DNA of 37,492 nucleotides, from IMG/VR virus record IMGVR_UViG_3300040807_000922, positions 1 through 37,492 of that record; one strand, 5' to 3'. A program made the position numbers and the translations under genes. This DNA is from a virus. The stretch's first letter is position 1, and the number at the start of each line of letters is the position of its first letter. Positions 10,403 through 19,306 of this stretch are shown in pieces. The notes below the pieces were generated by a model, which saw only the letters and a program-made list of their open reading frames with translations, was not told where the DNA came from and made no database searches.

Positions 10403-11475
10403 TGGCTACATCTTTGCAAGCAACTAATGCAACTAATGCTTTTGTAAATGGTAGCGGAGTCTGGGCATCTACAAATGATGGTAGTACAGGCACAGGCGGC
10501 GGCAGCGGTCCAAATGTAGGTAGCATTTGGAATTACGGCATTGATTATTTTGATATCCGTACTAGAGTTACAACACTTGATGTAACCAGCGGTAACAGAA
10601 CAACATTTTATCCTATGAACTTTGCTGGTTCTACATGGGGTACAGGTATTGCAGAATTGTATATTCGTAAAAGTTATGTACACCAAGGCGGAGGCGGCGC
10701 TGGCGCTGTGTACGGGCGTTTGAGATATCGTTCTACAGCTTGGGGACACCACGGTACTTTCTGGGAAATGGAAGATAACTGGGGCGGCGGCTTTAATAAC
10801 CCTTACATTGCAAATGCTGACGATGCATCAACTCGTGTTAACATGACTATTTGGTTACGTGGCGAAACAACTTACTTTTATAATTTTAATTCACCTGATT
10901 CTTTTACTGATACAGATGTTTTAGATGTAAAACCAAGACCAGAATCAAATAACGCTAGTGCAACAGTTTCTAGTACAACAACAATAAGTATTCCTGGCAA
11001 CGCTAGATACTATCAAAAACATATCGTTGGTAAGTCAGGTTATAACTTAGGAGATCCTAGTTTTAGATGGGCAGCAGTATATGCATCAGCAGAAAATGCT
11101 AGTTCTGATGCTAGATTTAAAGAAGATATAGGTGACAGTTACGGATTAGATTTCTTAATGAAATTAAAACCAAGAACATATATAAGAAAAGCTAGCTACG
11201 TTTTAGAAGATCCAACAGAATGGGACGAAGATAAACAATACCCAGATGGCGATCGTCGAACTGTAGGATTTATTGCCCAAGAAGTAGAAGATGTCCTTGA
11301 CGAAATGGGTATAAGTGTAAACGACTTTGCCGGATTTGACAATGATACTCCGGAGCATTTAAGTTTGATGTATGCACAATTTGTTCCTATACTAGTTAAG
11401 AGTTTACAAGAGAAAAAAGCAAAACGTTTAGCACTAGAAGAAAGAGTAAAAAAATTGGAGGGGCTAAATGGCTAA
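10402..11475 (+). CDS. Receptor-binding-type fibre tip with S74 domain, tandem copy 2
   Basis: This paralogue of both neighbours shares the GVW start, the TFYPM segment, the FWEMEDNWGGG segment and the end domain. The N-terminal region has a Gly/Ser-rich insert near residues 25-40. The S74 domain has Ser235 and Lys240 in dyad spacing and VGFIAQEVEDVL, ending in a lysine-rich coiled coil. The middle region (residues about 95-215) differs most from the other copies, as expected where receptor specificity would vary. It overlaps the next gene by eight bases. Confidence 0.82.
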   Translation: MATSLQATNATNAFVNGSGVWASTNDGSTGTGGGSGPNVGSIWNYGIDYFDIRTRVTTLDVTSGNRTTFYPMNFAGSTWGTGIAELYIRKSYVHQGGGGAGAVYGRLRYRSTAWGHHGTFWEMEDNWGGGFNNPYIANADDASTRVNMTIWLRGETTYFYNFNSPDSFTDTDVLDVKPRPESNNASATVSSTTTISIPGNARYYQKHIVGKSGYNLGDPSFRWAAVYASAENASSDARFKEDIGDSYGLDFLMKLKPRTYIRKASYVLEDPTEWDEDKQYPDGDRRTVGFIAQEVEDVLDEMGISVNDFAGFDNDTPEHLSLMYAQFVPILVKSLQEKKAKRLALEERVKKLEGLNG

Positions 11476-12559
11476 TTTAACTGCAACTACAGCTACATCA
11501 TTTACTATTAACGGTGGTACTGTTTGGACTAGTGGTAATAGTAGACCTAGTAGCGGAACTACAATTTGGGACGGAACTTCTGAAGGACTAGATGCTAGAC
11601 AGCTAAATGGTTATGACATTCGTTACTTTGCAGTAAGGAATAATACCGAGTCGTTTACTGTCGGCGGCAACAGTAGTACATTTTATCCAATTGTTTTCCG
11701 TGGACAAAGCTGGGGAGGCAACTCAAACGGACGTACTGTTTGGATGCACCTTAATAGAACTCCAAACCAAGACGGAACTAACTACGGTAGCTTGAACGCA
11801 CGTATTAGATATCGTTCAACAAACTGGGGTTATCATAGAAACTTTTGGGAAATTGACGAAAACTGGGGAAGCGGTAATTTTTATCCATTTATTGCGAGAG
11901 CAGTAAGCTCTCCACACCGTGTTTATACAGCAGTTTGGCTACGTGGCGGAAATCTAAGTTATACTGTTGCATATTCTGACCCAGAGTTCGTTTTTGACGG
12001 AAGAGCTGTAGATGCAAAAGGCGGCCCAGGTGTTGCGGGCGATGATAGTACATGGAGCTGGATTTCACGTAATAATACCACACAGATCTTTTCACAGACT
12101 GCTGTACAAGTACCTAGCAATGCTTGGTATCTACAAACTCATTTATGTTCTAGGGGGTATAACCTAGGTGATGCTAGCTTCCGTTGGTCTAATTGTTATG
12201 TTAACTCTAAAGATATCAGCTCTGATGTAAAACTTAAAAGTAACTTTAGTGTAAGTTTTGGTCCTGAGTTTCTTGACAAACTAACGCCAAGAAGTTATAC
12301 TAGAAATGATTTACCAAACGAAAAAATTAAAAAGAGACACCACGGATTTATTGCACAAGAAGTACAGGAAGTGCTTAAAGAACTAGGAATAGCAGAAGAT
12401 GATTTTGCAGGATTTGACGGAAGAAATCCAGATCACTTAGCTCTAAGTTATGATCAATTTTTACCCGCAATTATTAATACAATAAAAGACGAAGAAGAAA
12501 AAACAAACGAACTTAAAAGTCGACTTAGAAAATTGGAGGAAAAGTATGGCCTTGTATAG
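11468..12559 (+). CDS. Receptor-binding-type fibre tip with S74 domain, tandem copy 3
   Basis: This is the third paralogue of the array, with TVWTSG near the start, STFYPIVFRG, and FWEIDENWGSG. Its S74 domain has Ser252 and Lys257 in dyad spacing and HGFIAQEVQEVL, then a charged coiled coil. A GGAGG site inside the end of copy 2 serves the start. The gene overlaps the small gene that follows by 14 bases. All three copies keep the Ser-Lys pair, so all are likely to mature by self-cleavage. Confidence 0.82.
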   Translation: MANLTATTATSFTINGGTVWTSGNSRPSSGTTIWDGTSEGLDARQLNGYDIRYFAVRNNTESFTVGGNSSTFYPIVFRGQSWGGNSNGRTVWMHLNRTPNQDGTNYGSLNARIRYRSTNWGYHRNFWEIDENWGSGNFYPFIARAVSSPHRVYTAVWLRGGNLSYTVAYSDPEFVFDGRAVDAKGGPGVAGDDSTWSWISRNNTTQIFSQTAVQVPSNAWYLQTHLCSRGYNLGDASFRWSNCYVNSKDISSDVKLKSNFSVSFGPEFLDKLTPRSYTRNDLPNEKIKKRHHGFIAQEVQEVLKELGIAEDDFAGFDGRNPDHLALSYDQFLPAIINTIKDEEEKTNELKSRLRKLEEKYGLV

Positions 12560-12842
12560 ATTAGAAAAAGACGATAGAGGTGCTGTAAATATTAAAAAAG
12601 ATGGAGCTCGTATCGGATTATATACAAACATTCATGACTTTGGTATTACTGAGCACGGCTGGGGCGGAATAATTGGCAGTCCCACCCAAGTAGCATTTGC
12701 TGTAGTTTATGATGTGCTACAAAATAAAGATAACGCACTTGCAAGATATAGAAAATTTGAAGAAGCCATTTCTGAAGCAGCACCATTTATTCTGGAACTA
12801 AGTACTAGTGATATACAGGGTATTTTAAATACTCCTAGCTAA
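12546..12842 (+). CDS. Small hypothetical protein, DUF6166-like
   Basis: This 98-residue soluble protein contains HGWGGIIGSPTQVAFAVV followed by a helical stretch ending in a Phe-Glu-Glu segment. That layout (a Gly-rich turn, then a helix of small residues, then a second helix) resembles the DUF6166 family as I remember it; I could not verify this. GGAGG lies at the end of the preceding fibre gene, which it overlaps. Its place at the junction of the fibre array and the enzyme island gives no clear function. Confidence 0.5.
   Translation: MALYRLEKDDRGAVNIKKDGARIGLYTNIHDFGITEHGWGGIIGSPTQVAFAVVYDVLQNKDNALARYRKFEEAISEAAPFILELSTSDIQGILNTPS
12825..12832 (+). promoter_or_regulatory. Possible late promoter box before the enzyme island
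   Basis: TTAAATAC shares the TAAATAC core of the other late boxes. It lies 27 bases before the ATG at 12860, with an AAAGGA ribosome site between them. It falls inside the end of the upstream coding region, and in AT-rich DNA it may be chance. Confidence 0.3.
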
Positions 12843-12859
12843 CTTACAAAAGGATTACT

Positions 12860-13549
12860 ATGGCAGTAACAATTGGTTGGTTTCTTGACGAATCCACGCC
12901 TTGGAATGAATTGGTTTGGCTTCAACCAGAACCTCTGAATCTATATAAAGGACATAAAGCACAGTATGCAAGATGTCCTTCTCTTACTCATTATTGTAGA
13001 AATACATATGTTCTTAGATCAGGGATAGATTTTGAGCTTCGTTTCGATAAAGAACAAAAGAAAATTAAGTACGTAGACGGATCAGTTGAACCATGGCTTG
13101 TAAAAGAGATGCTTCATCAGTTTCATCCAAACGAATGGCGCTCACCAGAACATCCTATTTTTCAAATACAAACACAACAAGGTTTTATAGCAGACGAACC
13201 AGTTTGGGTAGAAGTATCACAGCCATTCGGTGACGAAGCACCTAAACTTCCTGGAACACTATTACCAGGAACGCTAGATATTTATAGCTGGCAAAGAATG
13301 TTAAGTTATGGCGTAGAATGGAGTAATATTAATGAGCATTGGAAAATAAAAAGAGGAGATCCTCTAATGCACATACGCTTTAGATCTACAGATCCGTCAG
13401 ATGAATTCAAACTAAAGCGTATAGACTATACAGAAGAGCTACAAAAAGACGTTAACAAATGTCAAGGTGTAAAGTTTGCTTTAAGAAATTATAGTTGGCG
13501 ATTAACAGCACTGAACAGAAAATTTAGACCTAGGAGATACATTAAATGA
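12860..13549 (+). CDS. Hypothetical protein, first gene of the plus-strand enzyme operon
   Basis: This 229-residue protein is rich in Trp, Arg and Tyr and has no signal peptide or membrane segment. It has a CPSLTHYCRNTYVLRS stretch near residue 40 and a basic C-terminus. I do not recognise the family. It overlaps the next gene by four bases (ATGA) and heads the operon of oxygenase-fold and halogenase genes. That suggests it belongs to the same pathway, perhaps in substrate recognition; this is inference only. Confidence 0.55.
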   Translation: MAVTIGWFLDESTPWNELVWLQPEPLNLYKGHKAQYARCPSLTHYCRNTYVLRSGIDFELRFDKEQKKIKYVDGSVEPWLVKEMLHQFHPNEWRSPEHPIFQIQTQQGFIADEPVWVEVSQPFGDEAPKLPGTLLPGTLDIYSWQRMLSYGVEWSNINEHWKIKRGDPLMHIRFRSTDPSDEFKLKRIDYTEELQKDVNKCQGVKFALRNYSWRLTALNRKFRPRRYIK

Positions 13550-14298
13550 GTTTAGAACAAGCAGCAATTTATCCTATTAATATAAGTTACGGATCATTGT
13601 TAGACAAATGGGAAGATAGTACTTTTATTAAATTTCAAGATATAATTGAAAATACTAGTCCAGATACACATGCAAATTTACAAAAGCCACAGAGCGAACC
13701 AGCTGTTACTGATGATGGTTTACTACTGCATGATGTAGTAGAATTAAAAGAATTAAAAGAAATTTTTGAAAAAGAATGTCTAAAGATACATGATGAAACT
13801 TTCCCAGCAATGAAAGGAAGATTTCAAATTTATGAAACTGTTGGCAAAGGAATTGTTGTAAATCATAATACAACAATACAACAAACGTTGAGTAATCACC
13901 CGTGGAATTACACAGGGTTGTTTGTTGTTAGAGTGCCTCCGAATCTTAAACCAGGTGAAGGAGATGTAGTTTTCCTTGATCCAAAGCCTGTAAGTGATGT
14001 AAACGATCAGTTTGGCTTAACAGTAGAAAAAGGTAATATAGCAGTATTTCCGAGTTGGCTAAAATATAGATTCCGCCCATTAACATTAGAACAAGGCACA
14101 TATGACACTGTAATGTATATTATGATGCATACAATGATTGTGCATAAAACACTAGATAGTCATGTTGCAGAAGAGCGAGAAAAATGGATGGATGAAATGG
14201 GTACACCTAACGAAGTGCAATCTTTAGATGTTGATGATGTAGATCAGTTAGGACCTTCTAACACTAATCCAGATGAAACAGATATCGGTTTAATGTAA
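13546..14298 (+). CDS. Degenerate 2OG-Fe(II) oxygenase-like protein
   Basis: The middle of the protein follows the fold pattern of the neighbouring oxygenases: a strand pair with YTGLFVVRVPP, then GEGDVVFLDPKP, then a GNIAVFPSWL strand. The residue where the others have the distal iron-binding His is Tyr174 (FPSWLKYRF). The expected HxH before the first strand is replaced by a looser NHNTT...SNHPW stretch, and the usual 2-oxoglutarate Arg after the distal His is not evident. It may therefore be inactive or use a different site. A 70-residue acidic C-terminal tail is extra. It is coupled to both neighbours. An inactive partner of the next oxygenase is one possibility. Confidence 0.55.
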   Translation: MSLEQAAIYPINISYGSLLDKWEDSTFIKFQDIIENTSPDTHANLQKPQSEPAVTDDGLLLHDVVELKELKEIFEKECLKIHDETFPAMKGRFQIYETVGKGIVVNHNTTIQQTLSNHPWNYTGLFVVRVPPNLKPGEGDVVFLDPKPVSDVNDQFGLTVEKGNIAVFPSWLKYRFRPLTLEQGTYDTVMYIMMHTMIVHKTLDSHVAEEREKWMDEMGTPNEVQSLDVDDVDQLGPSNTNPDETDIGLM

Positions 14299-14918
14299 TG
14301 AAGGATGAAGTTTTTCGCTTGTTCTCTACTCCAGTTTTTAAAACAGAGGCTGATCAAAGCCTCTGTGATAAAACTCTTAAAGAAATTTTAAAATTAAAAA
14401 AAGAAGGCTTAGGGTACGACAATAAAGTAAATTGGTTTAGCGAAGACAATCTACATAAAATGGCAGAGTTTAATGAAATAACAGAATTTATTAATCACTG
14501 CTTAAACAATGTTTTAGACTTTATTACATTAAAAAGAAATAAAGTATACATTACCTGTATGTGGGCAAATGTAAACAAAGTTGGCTACATGCATCCTTCA
14601 CATTCTCATGCTAATAGTTTGTTTAGCGGTATAATATATCTCCAATCACCACCAGGAAGTGGATCTACATATTTTTGTGATCCACGACCTGCCGCAACAA
14701 CATTTAACTTTGAGGTAGAAGACCCAGTAGCAGAATGGTATAATGTTAACAATTGGGCATACCCGCCCAAGGTAGGAAATGTTTTAATTTTTCCTAGTTG
14801 GTTACAACACGGTGTTGATCATAGCGAAATTGCTAGCGACGAAGAACGAGTAACGCTAGCATTTAATGCATTTATAAGTGCAGATGTTAATTATATCACA
14901 AGGAAAATTTCTATATGA
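14298..14918 (+). CDS. Putative 2OG-Fe(II) oxygenase (TIGR02466-like)
   Basis: This is a double-stranded beta-helix dioxygenase-like protein. The first motif is HPSHSHANSLFSGIIYL, with His102 and His104. A GSTYFCDPR strand follows, then IFPSWLQHGV with the distal His171, and Arg184 as the probable 2-oxoglutarate contact. This matches the small phage and marine bacterial family in which an N-terminal LFSTPVF-type strand is typical. Such enzymes hydroxylate protein or small-molecule substrates using Fe(II), O2 and 2-oxoglutarate; the substrate here is unknown. The start overlaps the previous stop by one base and the stop overlaps the halogenase start by four. Confidence 0.8.
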   Translation: MKDEVFRLFSTPVFKTEADQSLCDKTLKEILKLKKEGLGYDNKVNWFSEDNLHKMAEFNEITEFINHCLNNVLDFITLKRNKVYITCMWANVNKVGYMHPSHSHANSLFSGIIYLQSPPGSGSTYFCDPRPAATTFNFEVEDPVAEWYNVNNWAYPPKVGNVLIFPSWLQHGVDHSEIASDEERVTLAFNAFISADVNYITRKISI

Positions 14919-16423
14919 TTAAGAAATTTACTGTATTGGGCGGAGGTACTGCTGGTTGGATTGTTGCTAACATGATACGAGCATTTACTTCGTCTGATAC
15001 AGAAATTACGATTTTAGAATCTCCAAAAATTAAAACAGTTGGCGTAGGAGAAGGTACTAGTACAGTTTTCTGGGCATTAATCAATCGATGGTGTCCTTGG
15101 TTTAGTGAAGAAGAATTTATTAGAGAAACTAATGGTACATTTAAACTAGGTACTAAATTTACCGACTGGACATATAAAGGTAGTGTTTACACTACACCTA
15201 ACGACAATTTAGGGCATTTACCACATTCAAATGAATACTGGCCTCCTAGCTTTGATGCTATGCGGGCTTGGGCTATTGCAAACAAAAAAAGTACTAATCC
15301 TACTATACAAGAACTTCTTATAATGAACGATAAAAGTCCTTATATAGATAATAAAAGTGCAGGTCATAGTTATCATTTTCAGGCAGACAAGTGTATAGAA
15401 TATTTTAATAAAAAAGCAAAAGAAGCACGTATAAATGTTGTAAAAGGTACAATAGTAGATAGTGTTATTAATGATAATGATATAATCGAAAAACTTATAT
15501 TAGATGACGGTAGAGAAGTTACAAGTGATTTCTTTTTTGACTGTACAGGATTTCATAGATTCTTACCTAAGAAAATGGGTGTAGAATGGAATAGTTGGAG
15601 AAAGTGGATTATTGTAGATAGAGCAATTAATTTTCCTATACCTATTTCTCCAGACAGTGAAGAAAGAATCCCAGCTTACACACTATCACATGCATTAGAT
15701 AATGGTTGGCTGTGGCGTATACCTACATATACTCGATATGGCAGTGGATATATTTACTCTAGTGATTTTATCAGCACCGAAAAGGCATTTGAAAAATTAG
15801 AAACAGAATTTGGTGCTACAGGCTATGAACTTGAAGTTAAATTTGAATCAGGAGCATTAAATGAAGGATGGCGCGGGAACGTATTCTTCGGCGGGCTATG
15901 TGCAGGTTTTATAGAACCAATGGAAGCAACTAGTTTGCATAGTACTATTGTTAATATAATGGTATGGTTTAAAGATTACTATAAGCCTTGGTTAGATCTA
16001 AAAGATAAATCTATAGCAAAAAGATATAACACAACATATTGGCAACCTTACTGGAACAGTGTAAGAGATTGGATACTATTACATTACATGGGCGGAAGGA
16101 CTGATAGCGAATATTGGAAAGCTATTACAAATATGGAATTACCAGATAGTTTACAAAGTAAATTAGACATTTGGAAAACTAGGGTACCTCGTATAGATGA
16201 TTATAACTTTGCTAGCGAAGTTTGGCAACACAGTTTAACTGTTGGAGTAACAACAGGATTAGGTATAACAACACCAGAGATGGCGCAAAGAGAATTAGAT
16301 TACTACGATTTGAATGATGCAGGAAAAGAATTGTGGAATGAATTTAATAACATTGCTACAGGTGTTTATTCTCGAAACAGAGATCACAAAGAAGTTTTAG
16401 ATGAAATACGAGCAAAAAGCTGA
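14915..16423 (+). CDS. Flavin-dependent tryptophan halogenase-like protein 1
   Basis: The FAD-binding motif GGGTAGW is at residues 9-15. The VGVGEGT segment (42-48) and Lys77 match the position of the catalytic Lys79 of PrnA and RebH. The family signature WxWxIP is present as WLWRIP (265-270). EPMEATS contains Glu337, equivalent to PrnA Glu346, but the following residue is Ala338 where the reference enzymes have Ser. The length of 502 is near the usual 510-540. These enzymes chlorinate or brominate indoles using reduced FAD supplied by a separate reductase; no reductase gene is visible here. The substrate could be free tryptophan, another indole or a peptide. The overlapping gene order suggests cotranslation with the oxygenase before it. 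Confidence 0.85.
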   Translation: MIKKFTVLGGGTAGWIVANMIRAFTSSDTEITILESPKIKTVGVGEGTSTVFWALINRWCPWFSEEEFIRETNGTFKLGTKFTDWTYKGSVYTTPNDNLGHLPHSNEYWPPSFDAMRAWAIANKKSTNPTIQELLIMNDKSPYIDNKSAGHSYHFQADKCIEYFNKKAKEARINVVKGTIVDSVINDNDIIEKLILDDGREVTSDFFFDCTGFHRFLPKKMGVEWNSWRKWIIVDRAINFPIPISPDSEERIPAYTLSHALDNGWLWRIPTYTRYGSGYIYSSDFISTEKAFEKLETEFGATGYELEVKFESGALNEGWRGNVFFGGLCAGFIEPMEATSLHSTIVNIMVWFKDYYKPWLDLKDKSIAKRYNTTYWQPYWNSVRDWILLHYMGGRTDSEYWKAITNMELPDSLQSKLDIWKTRVPRIDDYNFASEVWQHSLTVGVTTGLGITTPEMAQRELDYYDLNDAGKELWNEFNNIATGVYSRNRDHKEVLDEIRAKS

Positions 16424-17834
16424 AGAATTTATAATTGCAGGCGGCGGCACTGCTGGCTGGATAACAGCAGCAATGATTGCAAGTATGTTCAGCAATTGTA
16501 AAATTACTTTAATTGAAAACAGTAAGATAGGAACAATCGGTGTTGGAGAAAGCACTACTCCTGCTATATTAGATTTTTTATCAATGTGCAATATTGATAT
16601 AAGAGATTTTATTAAGCATACAGAAAGCACAATTAAGGTCGGAATAAATTTTGAAAACTGGACTGCTGACAAGAGTAGTTATCTTCATAGTTTTGAGCTA
16701 GTAAGAAACGATCAACAAGGAAGTATATTTGGGTATGATTATTTACATAAATTTTTAAAAGATGATCATCCATATAACTACTTTGCAGAAAAAAATGTAT
16801 TGCCTATTTCTGATACAGGTGAATTAATCGGATCACATGCATTACACATTAATGCTATTAAGTTTGTAGAATATTTAAAAAGTTTCTTAGGAAATAAAGT
16901 TAATGTAATCGATGATAAAATTATATCGGTTAATAATCTACAAAATAAAATAACAGATATACAATTAGAATCAGGTGTGATTTTATCTGCAGACATTTTC
17001 TTTGATTGCACCGGATTTAAAAGAGTATTACACTCAGAATTAGGAAGTGAATGGAAAAGTTGTAAAGATATTTTGCCTGTAGATAGTGCTATTCCTTGTC
17101 CATTCGAATGGAATAATCCTATGAATACTACTCATTCTACTGCATTAGACGAAGGATGGGTATGGCAAGTTCCTTTACAAACTAGAATGGGATCAGGTTA
17201 TGTGTACAGCTCAGAATTTGCAAAAGATCCCGAAAAAACTTTTGTAGAATTTATTAAAAACAAATATGGAAAAATTATATCTCCTGATCGTATAATAAAA
17301 TTTGATAGTGGATATGTAACTAATCCTTGGAAAGGTAATGTTATTTGCGTAGGGCTAAGTAGTGGATTTGTTGAACCATTAGAAAGTACAAGTATCCATA
17401 TGATTTATCATCAAGTACTTAGTTTTATACATGCCTATGACGGTTTATGTACAGATAATATTTCCTATATGTATAATAAAAATATGCAAGATATGTATGA
17501 CGATACAGTTGCATTTATCAAGTTACATTATATAGGAAAACAAGGCAAAAATGATTTTTGGAATTATATGGCGGAACCTAACTGCGAAAAATTAAACACT
17601 TTGTTAGATTTATGGAAACATCATCTTCCTACTACAGATCATATTGGTCAAAATAAAAATGAAACACCTGGGTATAGATTATTTGCAATTATCGCATGGT
17701 TACAAGTAATGCAAGGTATGAAACTTATTCCTAAAGATAATATAAAAAGATTTATACACTATAACGAAATTTCAGAAACGGATTGTTTTAGAAATAATTT
17801 AATTACACAAGATATGTTAATTAAAAATTTATAA
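16401..17834 (+). CDS. Flavin-dependent tryptophan halogenase-like protein 2
   Basis: This is a divergent second copy of the preceding halogenase. It has GGGTAGW at 14-20, VGVGEST at 47-53, Lys79 as the catalytic lysine candidate, WVWQVP at 253-258 (Val for Ile in the WxWxIP signature), and EPLESTS with Glu328 and Ser329, the full canonical pair. It starts 23 bases inside the end of copy 1. At its 3' end it meets the minus operon tail to tail with a six-base overlap and no visible terminator. Keeping two divergent copies suggests different substrates or positions rather than simple duplication. Confidence 0.85.
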   Translation: MKYEQKAEEFIIAGGGTAGWITAAMIASMFSNCKITLIENSKIGTIGVGESTTPAILDFLSMCNIDIRDFIKHTESTIKVGINFENWTADKSSYLHSFELVRNDQQGSIFGYDYLHKFLKDDHPYNYFAEKNVLPISDTGELIGSHALHINAIKFVEYLKSFLGNKVNVIDDKIISVNNLQNKITDIQLESGVILSADIFFDCTGFKRVLHSELGSEWKSCKDILPVDSAIPCPFEWNNPMNTTHSTALDEGWVWQVPLQTRMGSGYVYSSEFAKDPEKTFVEFIKNKYGKIISPDRIIKFDSGYVTNPWKGNVICVGLSSGFVEPLESTSIHMIYHQVLSFIHAYDGLCTDNISYMYNKNMQDMYDDTVAFIKLHYIGKQGKNDFWNYMAEPNCEKLNTLLDLWKHHLPTTDHIGQNKNETPGYRLFAIIAWLQVMQGMKLIPKDNIKRFIHYNEISETDCFRNNLITQDMLIKNL

Positions 17835-18395
17835 AGATACAAAATAATCAGCAGCAATTACATATCTAGGATTAGAAGTAGTAATAGAATTATTACTATG
17901 TTCCATACTACTAGGAAATATAGTCCACGATAAATCTTTTGGTGCAATCTCAATAGGTTCTTTTTCAAAACTTGTAGGATTTGATGTTTTAAAAATAGTT
18001 CCTATTTCCTTACTTCTTAAATAGAATACTCCGCTTAATAGTGCTGGATAGTGCTCATGCCAACTTATTTGTTGTTGCAAAGAATTATCCGTTTTAAAAA
18101 ACCAAGCTCTGGTATCTGTAAATTTATATTGAAAGTTATAACTTTGTAAATATATTTCGCAACATTTTAAAAAAGTATTTCTAAGTTTTTGAAATACTTC
18201 AGGTGCTTCTTTAGCAAACAAAAATGTTTTACTTTGATATTTTAATGCACCGTCTTTACTCAAACAATCTGGATGATTAAGTATTAAATCGTCTATTGTT
18301 GATATCATAGTATCTGTGTCTGACGTAGTTATTACTTCAGACACATCTATTGATAAAATTTTAGTAGGAAAAACGTTATATTCTTCTACATTCAT
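17829..18395 (-). CDS. Putative 2OG-Fe(II) oxygenase, last gene of minus operon
   Basis: The motifs follow the family order: HEHYPALLSGVFYL with His113 and His115, GTIFKTSNP, then IFPSSMEHSN with the distal His166, and Arg177 before the last strand. It starts with an ATGA overlap on the methyltransferase stop, so the two are coupled. The sequence is more divergent than the other oxygenases of the island, but the metal and Arg positions remain. The substrate is unknown. Confidence 0.7.
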   Translation of the reverse strand: MNVEEYNVFPTKILSIDVSEVITTSDTDTMISTIDDLILNHPDCLSKDGALKYQSKTFLFAKEAPEVFQKLRNTFLKCCEIYLQSYNFQYKFTDTRAWFFKTDNSLQQQISWHEHYPALLSGVFYLRSKEIGTIFKTSNPTSFEKEPIEIAPKDLSWTIFPSSMEHSNNSITTSNPRYVIAADYFVSL

Positions 18396-19306
18396 TGTGG
18401 AATATCAATGCCAACATTAAATGCTCCTAGGGATTCGTCTAACTTAAACAATAGTCTAAGCTCAGTCATTTCATCCATAAGTGTCCATTTGCCAAATCTC
18501 AAAAACGAATTACCCCAATGAGTATGATCTCTGTCAGGTTTATAAATCTCAAATCTTTCAGAAGCATTTTTAATATAAGGTATACACCATAAACTATCTA
18601 TTCTTTTTTGTTCTTTAAATTGATATTTTTCTTTAAATTCTCTGCTCGGATCAGGATAATCTAGAAACTTAAATGGTCCTACTTCGATCCAATCGCGCCC
18701 GTTATCGTGTATGTAATCTTCAACAATAGCTTGATCTCCTTGCATCATTCTTCCAAAAGTAGGAGAAATACTATCAATATACTTAATAGATTCAACATCA
18801 TTGCTATTAAAAAATTTAAATTTGAAACCAAATTCTTCTGGTATGATCTTGCCTTCTGGTTTTAACCATTTTTTAACTTCATTAATAGTATGAAGACACA
18901 TTTCTTCTAATAGCATAGGGCCAAACATTTCATGGATAATAACATCTACTTGTTCAGGAAGTTCTGCATCCCAACTTGGAGCCTGTATAATTTCTAAGTT
19001 ATCTAATTTTTCATCCTTCTTAAGCTCTTTAAGCACATCAACTGCAACCGGATTTACTTCTAGTGCATAAACTTTTTTTGCTCCTGCTCTACAAGCCATC
19101 AGTGATAACATTCCTAAGCCGGCACCGACATCAAGTACTACCTTATCTTTTACATTATGTTTTATTTGATAATCATAAAAATCGTTTCTAGCTTTATCTG
19201 TCATCATAACACGGTATGTTGCAGGGTTAGGATAAAACGATCTAATTTGAAATGTTCTGTATTCTCGTAATCTTTGAGTTTCTTGTTCTTGATTAATATC
19301 TGTCAT
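18392..19306 (-). CDS. Protein arginine methyltransferase-like enzyme
   Basis: This is a SAM-dependent methyltransferase with the hallmarks of the arginine methyltransferase (PRMT) family. A pre-motif helix has MMTDKARNDFYDYQI (34-48), like the family MLxDxxRTxxYxxAI. Motif I is VLDVGAGLG (57-65), with Glu83 as the ribose-binding acid. The double-E loop is HEMFGPMLLEEM, with Glu126 and Glu135 nine apart as in PRMT1. A THW loop is present at 262-264. At 304 residues the C-terminal barrel is at the short end for the family. The expected product is methylarginine in protein. The substrate could be a virion protein, a host protein or a small guanidino compound. The start follows the upstream stop directly with no gap. 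It is embedded among oxygenase genes. Confidence 0.75.
   Translation of the reverse strand: MTDINQEQETQRLREYRTFQIRSFYPNPATYRVMMTDKARNDFYDYQIKHNVKDKVVLDVGAGLGMLSLMACRAGAKKVYALEVNPVAVDVLKELKKDEKLDNLEIIQAPSWDAELPEQVDVIIHEMFGPMLLEEMCLHTINEVKKWLKPEGKIIPEEFGFKFKFFNSNDVESIKYIDSISPTFGRMMQGDQAIVEDYIHDNGRDWIEVGPFKFLDYPDPSREFKEKYQFKEQKRIDSLWCIPYIKNASERFEIYKPDRDHTHWGNSFLRFGKWTLMDEMTELRLLFKLDESLGAFNVGIDIPQ

Noticed and set aside
10306-10752. 148-residue open frame on the minus strand
   Set aside because: It lies fully across the S74 fibre genes, which have clear homology; it has no ribosome site and a Ser/Cys-rich shadow composition.
17821-17840. Bidirectional terminator between the convergent enzyme operons
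   Set aside because: The stops overlap and no stem-loop with a T tract is visible.
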